Source: Clostridiales bacterium oral taxon 876 str. F0540 | Lineage (GTDB): Bacteria > Bacillota > Clostridia > Clostridiales > Clostridiaceae | Reading direction: 5' to 3' | NCBI GenBank assembly: GCA_000466585.1 | Contig: KE993496.1 | Coordinates: forward strand, 1-54,510 | DNA: 54,510 bases | Shown here: positions 7,888-16,850 of the stretch, piece after piece | Layout of the letters: each line of letters starts with the position of its first letter | Position numbering within the stretch: the first letter of the stretch is position 1 | The notes under the pieces: model-generated | What the model was told of the DNA's origin: nothing | Seen by the model: only the letters and a program-made list of their open reading frames with translations | Database searches by the model: none | Position numbers and translations under genes: made by a program

Positions 7888-9576
7888 GTGCAAGGAAAAC
7901 TATACAAAAGAGGATTTTTTTCGAGTAATGAACCTGACAAGATTAAAATTATATATTTATATAGATACTTGTCACTGATTATTACTTCTATATTTTATCT
8001 TATAGGTAACACAAACCACCCTATACAAAAAAAAGTTATTATAATTGTTTGTATTACTATTTCTTCAGTGATAATCAATTACTTATATATAAAAAATTTT
8101 GGAGATAAATCAAAAATTATTCTACTTATTTTAATCGAAACCATTGGCAATTCGTTCATATTAATTCCTTCAGGGGGAATTAATAGTCCTTATATTTGGT
8201 ACTGTTTAAATACAATTCTAATAACATCAATTGAGTTAGACAAAAAAATTTGTTGGATTAATTTGATTATTTATGTGTTTTGCTCTACTTTTTTAAGCTT
8301 CTCTTTATTTGGAGATAAAAATGAAAGTTTTTTATTCCTTATTGATAAAGAGTTGAACTTAATCTTAAGTCTCTGCTTAATTACAATACTTATACAACTT
8401 TTATCAAAGTATATGGAAAAAATAGAAGGCAGGAGCATAAGGCTTTCAGAAGACAATAAACAATTAAAAGAATCTATGACCTATACAATGGAACTTTATG
8501 AAGCTGTACATCTTTTAACAAATGAAAGTAATAAACAAAAATTAATTGAACTTATAACAGATTACACTAAAAAAATAACCAGGACTAATACAGCATTATT
8601 TTATTATGTAAGAAACAGCAAAAGTAAAATTATATTTAAAAATGAAGAAATGAATAGCAAGATTAAAGAAAATATTAAAAACTATATACTAAAGTCATAT
8701 GATGAGTTATCAAAAGAAGACATAATTAAACAAGTTACCGTAGATAATAAGAAATTTGTTTTAAGTCCAATTAAGCTTGGATGCATACCTTGTGGAATAT
8801 TGGGAATTGAAGCACCAAAAGGGGAAATGCAAAATTACAATGAAGCGATAGATCAGCTGCTTCTTTTGTCAGAGCTAAGTTCTATAGCTTTTAGAAGATT
8901 AGACTTAGAGAAAGAAACAGAAAGGCTTGTTATTTCTGAAGAGCAAAACCGTATAGCAAATGAAATACATGATAGTGTTCTTCAAAGATTATTTAGTATT
9001 TCCTGCGGAATATATTCAATCAGCAAAAGAGTAACAACGCTTAATGAAGAAAGCATAAAGGAGGAATTAAATACAATAAGAAATTCAATTAACAGTACTA
9101 TGAATGAACTAAGAGCAGCAGTATACGGATTGAGCTTTAAAAAAGGTGGTACAAATAATTTTATTGTTGATATCAATAACTTTATTGATGAAATAAAAAA
9201 GCTTAATGGAAGCAATGTAACCTTTCAATTAATTGGAGATACTGAGCAGCTAAATTTACTTCAGAAAAAGTATTTGTATAGAATTATCTGTGAAGGAATA
9301 GGCAATGCAGTACGACACGGAAGAGCAAAAAATATACAAGTTGTTTTAGGAATAAAGGATAACATAATTCTTGAAATTAATGATGATGGAACCGGATTTA
9401 ATTATGAAAGCATAGGTAAAGGACAAGAAAAGGGATTAGGTATAGATAATATAAATAACCTAGTCTGTTCTCTTAATGGGAAAGTACATATTAATACATC
9501 TATTGGTAAAGGGACAAAAATAAAAATTAGTATGCCTTTAAAGATTTTTAGTTCGATTGAGGAGGATGTAATATGA
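7888..9576 (+). CDS. Membrane sensor histidine kinase (HisKA_3 / NarL-partner type)
   Basis: About 562 residues. Five or so membrane segments occupy residues ~20-180, followed by a coiled coil, a GAF-like region (~205-345), the HisKA_3 dimerisation helix with phospho-acceptor His361 (NEIHDSVLQRLF) and a C-terminal HATPase domain (GIGNAVRHG, DDGTGF, GLGIDN). GTG 7888 is preferred because AAGGGG lies 9 nt upstream; ATG 7879 is too close. ATGA overlap with the next regulator shows translational coupling, so these two are a cognate pair. Expression is probably gated by riboswitch 2. The sensed signal is unknown. Confidence 0.88.
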   Translation: MQGKLYKRGFFSSNEPDKIKIIYLYRYLSLIITSIFYLIGNTNHPIQKKVIIIVCITISSVIINYLYIKNFGDKSKIILLILIETIGNSFILIPSGGINSPYIWYCLNTILITSIELDKKICWINLIIYVFCSTFLSFSLFGDKNESFLFLIDKELNLILSLCLITILIQLLSKYMEKIEGRSIRLSEDNKQLKESMTYTMELYEAVHLLTNESNKQKLIELITDYTKKITRTNTALFYYVRNSKSKIIFKNEEMNSKIKENIKNYILKSYDELSKEDIIKQVTVDNKKFVLSPIKLGCIPCGILGIEAPKGEMQNYNEAIDQLLLLSELSSIAFRRLDLEKETERLVISEEQNRIANEIHDSVLQRLFSISCGIYSISKRVTTLNEESIKEELNTIRNSINSTMNELRAAVYGLSFKKGGTNNFIVDINNFIDEIKKLNGSNVTFQLIGDTEQLNLLQKKYLYRIICEGIGNAVRHGRAKNIQVVLGIKDNIILEINDDGTGFNYESIGKGQEKGLGIDNINNLVCSLNGKVHINTSIGKGTKIKISMPLKIFSSIEEDVI

Positions 9577-10184
9577 AACTGCTGGTCGTAGATGATCACC
9601 CATTAGTAAGGAAAGGGCTTCTTTCCACATTAGCGTTAGAAGAAGGTGTAGAACAGATACAAGAGGCTTCGAATGTTGAAGAAGCAATGATTATGTTAGT
9701 TAAACTTAACCCTGATATATCAATGGTAGACTTAAGATTAGGAAAAGAAGATGGGCTTGAAATTGTAAGTCGTGCTAAAAAAAAGGCTCTGAAAACTAAG
9801 TTTATAATATTAACCTCATCTTCAAGAAAAGAAGATTTCTTAAAGGCTCAAGAAGCTGGGGTTGATGGTTATTTACTTAAAGAAGCATATACAGAGGATA
9901 TTATATATGCACTTCATGTAGTATCGAGAGGCAAAAAGTTTTTTGATGCTGAAATGCTGCAGTACAAGATGAGTAGTTCACAGAAAGACACCTTATATGA
10001 GCTTACTGAAAGGGAAAAGGATGTTCTAGAAGAGCTTGGCAAGGGGCTTAGCAACACCCAAATAGCTAAAAAGCTTTATATATCTGAAAATACTGTAAAG
10101 AAACATATAAGCAATATATTATCTAAGCTTGGATTAAATCATAGGACTGAAGCGGCTTTATATATAAATAATTATGCCAGCTGA
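9573..10184 (+). CDS. NarL/LuxR-family response regulator, cognate to the upstream kinase
   Basis: A 203-residue regulator with complete receiver residues: D7-D8, D53 (MVDLRL), Lys in YLLKEA. The LuxR helix-turn-helix is LTEREKDVL...NTVKKHISNIL. The start overlaps the kinase stop by 4 nt (ATGA) with GGAGGATG upstream. It is closest to the regulator at 781-1407 (both VVDDHP, EASN) and probably controls the following matrix genes. Confidence 0.92.
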   Translation: MKLLVVDDHPLVRKGLLSTLALEEGVEQIQEASNVEEAMIMLVKLNPDISMVDLRLGKEDGLEIVSRAKKKALKTKFIILTSSSRKEDFLKAQEAGVDGYLLKEAYTEDIIYALHVVSRGKKFFDAEMLQYKMSSSQKDTLYELTEREKDVLEELGKGLSNTQIAKKLYISENTVKKHISNILSKLGLNHRTEAALYINNYAS

Positions 10185-10235
10185 TAAGTAATAGTTTTAG
10201 TAATAATAAGTTGAATAAAAAGGGGTGTCCTTTAC

Positions 10236-10946
10236 TTGAAAAGGAAGATGAGAAGAAGTAAATCAATTAATAAGTTTATTATTGTAATGGTTTCAATAAG
10301 CATATTTGGGTTAACTGGAGTTAGTTATGCTTATTGGACGGATAGTGCTAAGATGACTGCGTCAGCGCAGACGGGAAATATAAGTGCTAGATTCGTTCCG
10401 GTTGATGAAATAAGTGGTAAGCCTTGGAACAAGGGAGGAGGGTGTTATAATCTCTATGGGTTTTTATCTTTAGGTGAGGGCAATATTGCAAGTTCCAATA
10501 TTATTAATATTTTTAATTGTAATTGGTTTAAAGAATCATCGTGGAATGTTATAAAATTTGAGATAGAAAATAACGGAAGTGTACCTATAAGAATATATAC
10601 AAATGATATTAACGCTTGTTTTTATACTAATTATGATAATAAAATTCTTGGTAGTGAAGGTGTTTTTGGGTTTATATTAAGTGATAATATTCAATACAAA
10701 GTAGATAATAAATCAAATGTAACCATAGATAAGTTCGAGGAAGTTGATCATATAGATATAGATAAAGGTAAAAAGAAAGTCCTTTATTTAAAGGTATGTA
10801 CGATTAGACTTAAAAATAACATAAGGCATTGCACATTAACTATACCTTATACTCAGTTTAATGTAGGTCCAGAAAAAAGCCCTCAAGGTAATTATAATGG
10901 GTGGACTAAAAGTTTAAAATTTGAATTTAAGATATCGCAAATTTAA
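10236..10946 (+). CDS. TasA/CalY-like secreted protein, divergent
   Basis: A 236-residue protein with a SipW-type leader (basic start, hydrophobic core, GVSYA|YWTD near residue 30) and a TGNI motif. The body differs from the other TasA-like proteins: it has several Cys residues (GGGCYNLYG, FNCNW, NACF, KVCTIR, RHCTL), unusual for this family and possibly disulfide-forming after export. TTG start at 10236, supported by AAGGGGTG 9 nt upstream. It lies just before the second signal peptidase gene. The role of a minor fibre component is inferred. Confidence 0.75.
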   Translation: MKRKMRRSKSINKFIIVMVSISIFGLTGVSYAYWTDSAKMTASAQTGNISARFVPVDEISGKPWNKGGGCYNLYGFLSLGEGNIASSNIINIFNCNWFKESSWNVIKFEIENNGSVPIRIYTNDINACFYTNYDNKILGSEGVFGFILSDNIQYKVDNKSNVTIDKFEEVDHIDIDKGKKKVLYLKVCTIRLKNNIRHCTLTIPYTQFNVGPEKSPQGNYNGWTKSLKFEFKISQI

Positions 10947-10991
10947 AAATTTTTCAATACAAAAGAAAGATATTTGAGCGAGGAAACAATA

Positions 10992-12197
10992 ATGAAGTAT
11001 AAAGTATACTTGCCAACAAAGTCATCTAGTAGAAGATGTATGCTGTTTATGCTATTAATGATTCTTTTTTATTCTACAGATAGTCCTTATATTGCATCAA
11101 AGGTGAATGGATTTATTTTTAGCTATGTATTAAAACCGATATTATGGATAAGTTTAGCGCTTATGATATATAAATCGCCTAGAATTCATCCGAAAGGAAA
11201 GTTCAGGTTTAGAAGTTTTACTAACTGGTGGGCTTTTAACTTTGCATTTATTTTTGTTGCAATGTCGGTAGTAGGTGGATTAGTTGATGGATTTGGAAAA
11301 AGTCCATATAGTCATTCTATAAATGGAATGTTCTTAAATATTTTACTTGTAGGTTCTACTATTGTTGGTAGAGAGATGGTTAGAAGCTACTTAGTAAATA
11401 GTTTGAATAATAATAAAGAAAGGTATATTGTTTTTATTTTGGTATCAATAGCAACAGCATTTATAGCAATTCCTTTAAATTTATATAATCATTTAGGCAA
11501 CTTTCAAGCATTAGTTAAATTTATTGCACAGTATTTCGCTCCAGAATTCAGTAAGGGATTATTTGCAAGCTATTTAGTTTATATTGGTGGTTCCGTACCA
11601 GCTATTATCTATATGGGAACTATAGAAGCGGTTAACTGGCTGTCTCCAATACTTCCCAATTTAAAGTGGATTACATCAGCATTAATAGGTGTACTATGTC
11701 CAGTGTTTTCTTTCATGGCATTTCAGGGTATGTATTTAAAGGAATCAAAACAAAAAACAGTTAAAGATGATAAAGAGGAAAATATATTAGGTTGGATAGC
11801 TACTACTGTTTTCTCAATAGGTATTTTATGGTTTTCACTAGGGGTATTTCCTATTTATCCTTCAGTAATAGCAACAGGCAGTATGGAGCCATTAATAATG
11901 CCTGGTGACGTTACATTGGTAAGAAAGAGTATAGACAGACTAAACTTAAAGCCAGGGGACATTATACAATTTAAAAGTGATAATATCCTTATATCACATA
12001 GAATAATTGATAAGCTTGAGATAGATGGTCAAGAATTTTACAAAACTAAAGGTGACAATAATTCAGTAGCAGATAGTAATCCGGTAAAACCTGAAGATAT
12101 TAAGGGGACTGTAGTTAAGGTTATACCCAAAATAGGATGGCCTACCCTTCTTTTAAAGAGTAGAAATGATATACCTTTGGAAAAGGTTCAATTTTAG
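10992..12197 (+). CDS. ER-type (SipW-like) signal peptidase I fused to a polytopic membrane domain
   Basis: Paralogue of 1408-2583, about 401 residues from ATG 10992 (GAGGA 7 nt upstream; a TTG at 10974 is less likely). Six to seven hydrophobic segments cover residues ~15-285, with GGLVDGFGKSPY and RSYLVNS motifs shared with the paralogue. The S26B catalytic part follows: ATGSMEPLIMPGD with Ser297, and SHRII with His336. It probably processes the TasA-like proteins of this module. Confidence 0.88.
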   Translation: MKYKVYLPTKSSSRRCMLFMLLMILFYSTDSPYIASKVNGFIFSYVLKPILWISLALMIYKSPRIHPKGKFRFRSFTNWWAFNFAFIFVAMSVVGGLVDGFGKSPYSHSINGMFLNILLVGSTIVGREMVRSYLVNSLNNNKERYIVFILVSIATAFIAIPLNLYNHLGNFQALVKFIAQYFAPEFSKGLFASYLVYIGGSVPAIIYMGTIEAVNWLSPILPNLKWITSALIGVLCPVFSFMAFQGMYLKESKQKTVKDDKEENILGWIATTVFSIGILWFSLGVFPIYPSVIATGSMEPLIMPGDVTLVRKSIDRLNLKPGDIIQFKSDNILISHRIIDKLEIDGQEFYKTKGDNNSVADSNPVKPEDIKGTVVKVIPKIGWPTLLLKSRNDIPLEKVQF

Positions 12198-12198
12198 A

Positions 12199-12233
12199 TA
12201 GAGCAGATATTAAACGATCTGCTCTTTTTATTT
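12199..12233 (+). terminator. Terminator after signal peptidase 2
   Basis: AGAGCAGAT pairs with ATCTGCTCT over an 8-nt loop, then TTTTTATTTTT. This is the same position as the terminator after the first peptidase gene. Confidence 0.85.
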
Positions 12234-12480
12234 TTACTGAAGTTTTATCTAATCCAAAAGTAGTATGTAAATAAGTAAATAGTATTATTTTTCATTAACA
12301 CTAAGCTACTACAATAATTATACAAATGAGTGGATAAGAAAAAATGAAAACTGTATATAATTGTAAATGTGATGAGGTTAATAAATAAGATAAAGATTTT
12401 AAGAATGCCGGCTTTGAAGTTTTTATCAGATTTATAAGTAAGAAAATAAAATTTTTGAATATAAAGGAGATAATTAAATT

Positions 12481-13083
12481 ATGAAAAAAGCAAAATTCAT
12501 GGCTTTAGCATTAGCTGGAGCAATAACATTGATGGGAGCAGGATATGCAGCTTGGACAGATAAGGTAACACTTTCAAGTTCAGTTAGTACAGGACACTTA
12601 GATCTTTACTATACAAGTAAAACAGTTAATGAAACTTTTACACAAATTCCTGCATATGTAACACCAGGTATAACATTTACTAGCGATGCTGGTACTGATA
12701 TTACAAATCCGGACTACACTGATGTTGCAACTATAACATTAACAAATATGTACCCTGGTGCACAAGTTACAGCAAATTTAGAAGTTAATAATAGGAGTAC
12801 TATTCCTGTAATGTTTGCAGCTATTCCTCAAATTGTACCAGGAAATTCTTCTTTAACAAATGCTATGGATGTTACTATCGCTTCAGTAACTTATACTCCT
12901 GCTGGACAAAATACTACACCAGTAACAGTAACAAAGGATAACTTGGCAAGTTTAGCAAGCGTTCAAATTAAAGAAGGTACAAAGATAACATTTACATGTC
13001 AATTTGATGCTAAAGATGGCATAGCTGAGGATACTACTTATTCAGCTTCAGTTACTCCTCAATTTAAACAGTTTAATCAATAA
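12481..13083 (+). CDS. TasA/CalY-like secreted matrix protein
   Basis: A 200-residue protein. The SipW-type leader ends GAGYA|AWTD (residues 19-26), followed by STGHLDLYY, which matches the SGTLDL-type motif of TasA. The mature part is Thr/Val/Ala-rich and beta-prone, with MYPGAQV and a C-terminal FKQFNQ. The 280-bp upstream leader suggests a separate promoter, as in module 1. It is likely the major fibre subunit of module 2, by analogy with TasA. Confidence 0.87.
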   Translation: MKKAKFMALALAGAITLMGAGYAAWTDKVTLSSSVSTGHLDLYYTSKTVNETFTQIPAYVTPGITFTSDAGTDITNPDYTDVATITLTNMYPGAQVTANLEVNNRSTIPVMFAAIPQIVPGNSSLTNAMDVTIASVTYTPAGQNTTPVTVTKDNLASLASVQIKEGTKITFTCQFDAKDGIAEDTTYSASVTPQFKQFNQ

Positions 13084-13110
13084 TAATTATAAAATATAGC
13101 AAATTTAATA

Positions 13111-13132
13111 AGCAGGGTTCTTTGCCCTGCTT
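13111..13132 (+). terminator. Hairpin between the two TasA-like genes of module 2
   Basis: AAGCAGGG pairs with CCCTGCTT; the tail AAATTATA is weak, so it is probably an attenuator or mRNA-stabilising hairpin that sets subunit ratio. A weaker hairpin lies at the equivalent place in module 1 (about 3409-3430). Confidence 0.55.
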
Positions 13133-13169
13133 AAATTATATAATAGTAGTTATATAAGGAAGTGAATAT

Positions 13170-13916
13170 ATGAGAAAGTTCAAATATGTTGCTGGTGTGC
13201 TAGTTCTATCAACGGTCTTAATGGGGGCTGGATATGCTGCTTGGACTGATAAGATAACGCTTAGCAGTAGTGTAACAACTGGTAATTTGAACGTTGAGTT
13301 TGTTAAGCAGGATTTCAGTTTTAACCCGCTACAACCTGAATTCCCTACAATAGTTTCAGGTAATATTAATTATTTAGGAAAGTGTTATGCAACTGCTACA
13401 ATAAATCAAGATAATAGTAAACTTACAACAGTTCAGATAAGTAATTTATATCCTGGTGCAACTGCATGGACAGATTTTAAAGTTAAAAATACTGGAACTA
13501 TACCTGCAAAGATTAAAGATATAGATGTAAAATTTACTCAAACTAGTGATGCATTAAAGAGGCAATTAATAGTTTGGGGCACATACGTAATATATAATAG
13601 CAATGGAATACCAAAATATGATCAGCCTGGTTATTCAGGAGCATTTTTAAGTACATTGGGAGATTTTGAAAGTACTATAAGTCCATTATTAGAAAATAAG
13701 GTTTTGGATAAAAACGAGTTTATAACTTTTGATATTACCGATGTTCCTGATGAAGTAAAAGCTGAGTTGCAGAAAAAACTAGATGTATATGGTTTAACAA
13801 TACCGTCTAATGACAACTGTATACATTTTATACTACCGAATATTGCTGATAACAGTACCGAAGATCAAACTGCGAAGTTCGATATGGAAATTAATTTTAA
13901 ACAGTTTAATAAATAA
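13170..13916 (+). CDS. TasA/CalY-like secreted matrix protein, longer form
   Basis: A 248-residue protein with SipW-type leader GAGYAAWTD and TGNLNVEF after it. It has the LYPGA motif, a central non-repetitive region, NDNC near the C-terminus and a final FKQFNK. Paralogue of 3475-4278, in the same gene order. The AAGGAAGTG ribosome site lies 6 nt before ATG. Confidence 0.84.
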   Translation: MRKFKYVAGVLVLSTVLMGAGYAAWTDKITLSSSVTTGNLNVEFVKQDFSFNPLQPEFPTIVSGNINYLGKCYATATINQDNSKLTTVQISNLYPGATAWTDFKVKNTGTIPAKIKDIDVKFTQTSDALKRQLIVWGTYVIYNSNGIPKYDQPGYSGAFLSTLGDFESTISPLLENKVLDKNEFITFDITDVPDEVKAELQKKLDVYGLTIPSNDNCIHFILPNIADNSTEDQTAKFDMEINFKQFNK

Positions 13917-13929
13917 AATATTATATTAA

Positions 13930-13968
13930 TGAAAGTAGGGTTCATTATCCTACTTTTTATTATTTTTT
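13930..13968 (+). terminator. Terminator after TasA-like gene
   Basis: AAAGTAGG pairs with CCTACTTT over a 9-nt loop, followed by a long T-rich tract. Confidence 0.75.
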
Positions 13969-14059
13969 TATTATCAGATTAATTAAATCAAACGTGAAGG
14001 AAAATATTTACTTTTGTAGAATATTAACTTGAGTAAATTATTACCAGGAGTTGATATAT

Positions 14060-15157
14060 ATGAAGTTAATTATCGATAAAAAAATCAGAAGTGGACTTTT
14101 GTTTGTTTTAAGCTTTCTTATTATTTTTATTTGTTTCTTATTATTTAAAGGTATTAAATATCCAGGTTTTAAAGAAGATAAAAAATTACTGTATAACTAC
14201 AATAATATAGCAAATATTGACTATAAGGCTATACTTAAGCCTAATACTTTATATGGAGATAATGCATCGCTAGGAGATGGAAGTATAATTATTTCGGAGT
14301 TTTTAGATAGCATTAAAGCAAATTTTAAATATCAATTTAACGGAGAAAGATCAGCAGACATTAAAGGAGATTATGAAATTGTTGCACTTCTCGAAGGTAC
14401 TGTAGGCAGCGATAAGGATCAAAAAATTCTTTGGCAAAAGACTTTTCCTATTTCACAAAAACAAAGTTTCGAGTTAAAAGATAAGAGTGTAGCTATTGAG
14501 AAAGAAGTGCAGATAAAACCTGAGGAATACAAAGCTTTTGCTCAAAGTTTTGCCAGTGCTTCAAAGGTTGATGCTCAAGTTAAGTTATCTGTGGTTATGA
14601 ATATAAATTTAAAGGCTGTTACTGATAAAGGTGTTATAGATAAAAAGCTATCACCAACTATGATTATTCCTATTAATTCAAATTACTTTGAAGTAACAAA
14701 AAAGTTAGGTGATAATAAACCTGAAGCCATACAAAAAACAGAGAAAATCCAATTGCCTGTTAGTAAAAGAAATATTATATTTTATTCTGTAATCTTGCTA
14801 ATACTTATATTAGCTTTAGTTTATACAATTTTATTTGTACAAGGTGCTGAAAATAATAATCCAAAAGAAAAAGAACTCCAGAAGATATTCAAAAACCATG
14901 GTGACAGAATGGTTGCATTAAGTGACATTGTAACCTTTAACTCTGAATATTATTATAAGGTATGGTCAATTGAGGATCTAGTAAAGGTATCAGATGAGAT
15001 TAGCAGACCTGTAATGTATAAATTTAGTACAGATGTTAATGAAATCAATGAATTTTATGTTTGTGACGATAGAGCTATATACATATTTTTTGTCAACAAA
15101 AAAATTGAACAGTATAAAGATTCGAAGTTAAATAATGAAAATTCAATGCAGGCATAA
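14060..15157 (+). CDS. DUF5305-like membrane protein of the SipW/TasA module
   Basis: Paralogue of 4384-5418, about 365 residues. A membrane helix lies at ~12-32, then an extracellular domain (YNNIANIDY, LKPNTLYGDN, GSIIISEFLDSI), a second helix at ~237-260, and a cytoplasmic tail ending in an Asn/Lys-rich stretch. ATG 14060 is preferred to TTG 14051 because AGGAG lies 9 nt upstream. Function unknown; conserved position after the TasA-like genes suggests a part in export or assembly. Confidence 0.65.
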   Translation: MKLIIDKKIRSGLLFVLSFLIIFICFLLFKGIKYPGFKEDKKLLYNYNNIANIDYKAILKPNTLYGDNASLGDGSIIISEFLDSIKANFKYQFNGERSADIKGDYEIVALLEGTVGSDKDQKILWQKTFPISQKQSFELKDKSVAIEKEVQIKPEEYKAFAQSFASASKVDAQVKLSVVMNINLKAVTDKGVIDKKLSPTMIIPINSNYFEVTKKLGDNKPEAIQKTEKIQLPVSKRNIIFYSVILLILILALVYTILFVQGAENNNPKEKELQKIFKNHGDRMVALSDIVTFNSEYYYKVWSIEDLVKVSDEISRPVMYKFSTDVNEINEFYVCDDRAIYIFFVNKKIEQYKDSKLNNENSMQA

Positions 15158-15164
15158 TCAGTAA

Positions 15165-15229
15165 ATAATCTTTAATGCTACTTTGTATTTATATTGATAA
15201 TACAAAAGTAGTATTAAAGATTATTTTTA
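15165..15229 (+). terminator. Long-stem terminator after the DUF5305-like gene
   Basis: AATCTTTAAT-GCTACTTTGTATT pairs with AATACAAAAGTAG-TATTAAAGATT, followed by ATTTTTATG. It is nearly symmetrical and could work on both strands. Confidence 0.75.
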
Positions 15230-15303
15230 TGTAGGGTGAAAAGTTTCAGGCAAAACTGTATTATATAATAGATTACTAGTATATAAATAGAAGGTGGAAA
15301 AAG

Positions 15304-15906
15304 TTGAAGCTTTTAAAAAAACATTTAAATAGAAGAATACTTAATGTTTTTACTTTTGGAATTATTATTTTAGTTATAGTTAATGCTATAAATATTGCTT
15401 ATGCCTGCTATGTTGTTAATCCAGATGTTACTGTCAACATAAATAGCAACGGTAAAGTTACTCAACAGGGAAGTATATTTAATGAATTTTTTTACCCAGG
15501 AAAAAGTGAAAGCGGAATAATAAGAATTAATAATAAAACTTCTAAAAGTATAGAAATTAACAACTTAGGGTTGAGTGTTGATTTAGTAAAGTTTCCATCT
15601 GGGTATAATAAGGATTTTATTTATAGCTCATTTTTAGATAATATGAATCTTAATATACAAAGAGGTAAAATAGCATATATTATGTATTCTGTTATAGCTT
15701 ATACACCTTTAAGAAATTTTCTGTACAAAGAAAATGACAGAAATTATAAAGGTCTTAATTTAGGAACAAAAAAGTTTACTGTAGGAAAAGGAGACTTTGT
15801 AGATTTAAAATATACTATGACTATGGATATTAAGGCTAAAGAAGAACTTGAAGATTTGAAAGCAAATCTAGAATTTAAAATTAATGGAGGGAATACATGT
15901 AATTAG
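15304..15906 (+). CDS. Exported protein of the matrix module, unknown function
   Basis: A 200-residue protein with an N-terminal export signal (residues ~12-32, ending IAYACYVV). The body recalls the TasA-like fold by pattern only: FYPGKSESGIIRINNKT parallels the WPG/YPG segments of the neighbours. The AWTD signature is absent, so SipW processing is uncertain. TTG start, supported by AAGGTGG 6 nt upstream. It has no counterpart in module 1 within the window. No family is recognised with confidence. Confidence 0.6.
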   Translation: MKLLKKHLNRRILNVFTFGIIILVIVNAINIAYACYVVNPDVTVNINSNGKVTQQGSIFNEFFYPGKSESGIIRINNKTSKSIEINNLGLSVDLVKFPSGYNKDFIYSSFLDNMNLNIQRGKIAYIMYSVIAYTPLRNFLYKENDRNYKGLNLGTKKFTVGKGDFVDLKYTMTMDIKAKEELEDLKANLEFKINGGNTCN

Positions 15907-15930
15907 TTTTAATATACATGTTAAGATAAT

Positions 15931-16644
15931 ATGAGAGTTTGCAAAAGAAAAGAGTTTTTATTAATGCTATTATTGATTGTTTTAGGAATAAGCAGTATGT
16001 TTAATCTTAAAGTTTATGCTGAAGAGAACAATAAAACGCAAAGTATTTACTATCTGAATAGTAATGGCATAGTAAACGGAACGTTATTTTCGAATGAAGA
16101 TGTACTTTGGCCGGGAAGGAAGATATCTAAAGAATTCTATATTGCTAATGATAATAATTTTAACTGTATCATAAAGAATATAGTTATCGATGGTGAGTTA
16201 AGAAATAAAAATAGTGTAATATTAAATGTTGAAGATATTCAATATAAGGAATTTATGAAAAATACATTTATAAAGATGTATTGTGATGATAAAGAAATAT
16301 TTAGCGGTAATGCAGATAGTCTAATATGGATTAACATGCCTGATGAGACAACTATAAATTCATACAAAAAGAAGAAGTTCGTTATGGAGTTTTACTTTGA
16401 TGAAGCTGCTAATAAATCAGCTATGGATATGAAATATATCCTTAATATGCAGACAAATTTTGATGCTACTGATAGTATTTCAACTGACATTCCTAGTGAT
16501 ATATCAGATATGATTGAAAAAGGTGTATTAGGAACAAGTTTAGTTCAGACTGGGTATTTTATAGACTATAATTTACTATTAATATCAGGTGCTTTGCTAA
16601 CCATATTAGGACTTGCATTAGTTTTAAAGAAAAAGTTATATTAA
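15931..16644 (+). CDS. Secreted surface protein with C-terminal LVQTG-type anchor
   Basis: Paralogue of 73-768 (237 residues). Signal peptide residues 1-30 (ending VYAEE). It shares the pattern YYLNSNGIVNGTLFS...WPGRKISKEFYIANDNNF. LVQTG at residue ~204 is followed by a membrane helix and a KKKLY tail. Keeping LVQTG in both paralogues suggests a functional non-canonical sorting signal. It begins 24 bp after the previous stop, so it is the last gene of module 2. Confidence 0.75.
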   Translation: MRVCKRKEFLLMLLLIVLGISSMFNLKVYAEENNKTQSIYYLNSNGIVNGTLFSNEDVLWPGRKISKEFYIANDNNFNCIIKNIVIDGELRNKNSVILNVEDIQYKEFMKNTFIKMYCDDKEIFSGNADSLIWINMPDETTINSYKKKKFVMEFYFDEAANKSAMDMKYILNMQTNFDATDSISTDIPSDISDMIEKGVLGTSLVQTGYFIDYNLLLISGALLTILGLALVLKKKLY

Positions 16645-16850
16645 GGTTAAAAATAGATGTAGTTAAATATAGTTTGTTTTAAACAAGAAAAACCGCTAGC
16701 TTATTATAGGCTGGAGGATTTTGTTTTGAAAAGCAAATGAAGCTGAATGACTAACTTGTATTAAATTATGATATAATTATGGATATAATAAGAGATAAAA
16801 ATTATATAAATTGAATTTAAATGCTTTTTATAGCAGAGGCGGTGGGTTAG
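16645..16850. other. Intergenic stretch, no gene seen
   Basis: AT-rich. A weak hairpin (AAAACCGCTAGC...GGCTGGAGGATTTT, about 16687-16725) may terminate module 2. A ribosome site AGAGGCGGTGG precedes the TTG start of the next gene. Confidence 0.4.

Noticed and set aside
10974..10991. TTG start for the second signal peptidase
   Set aside because: ATG 10992 has GAGGA at the right distance, and the TTG has no ribosome site.
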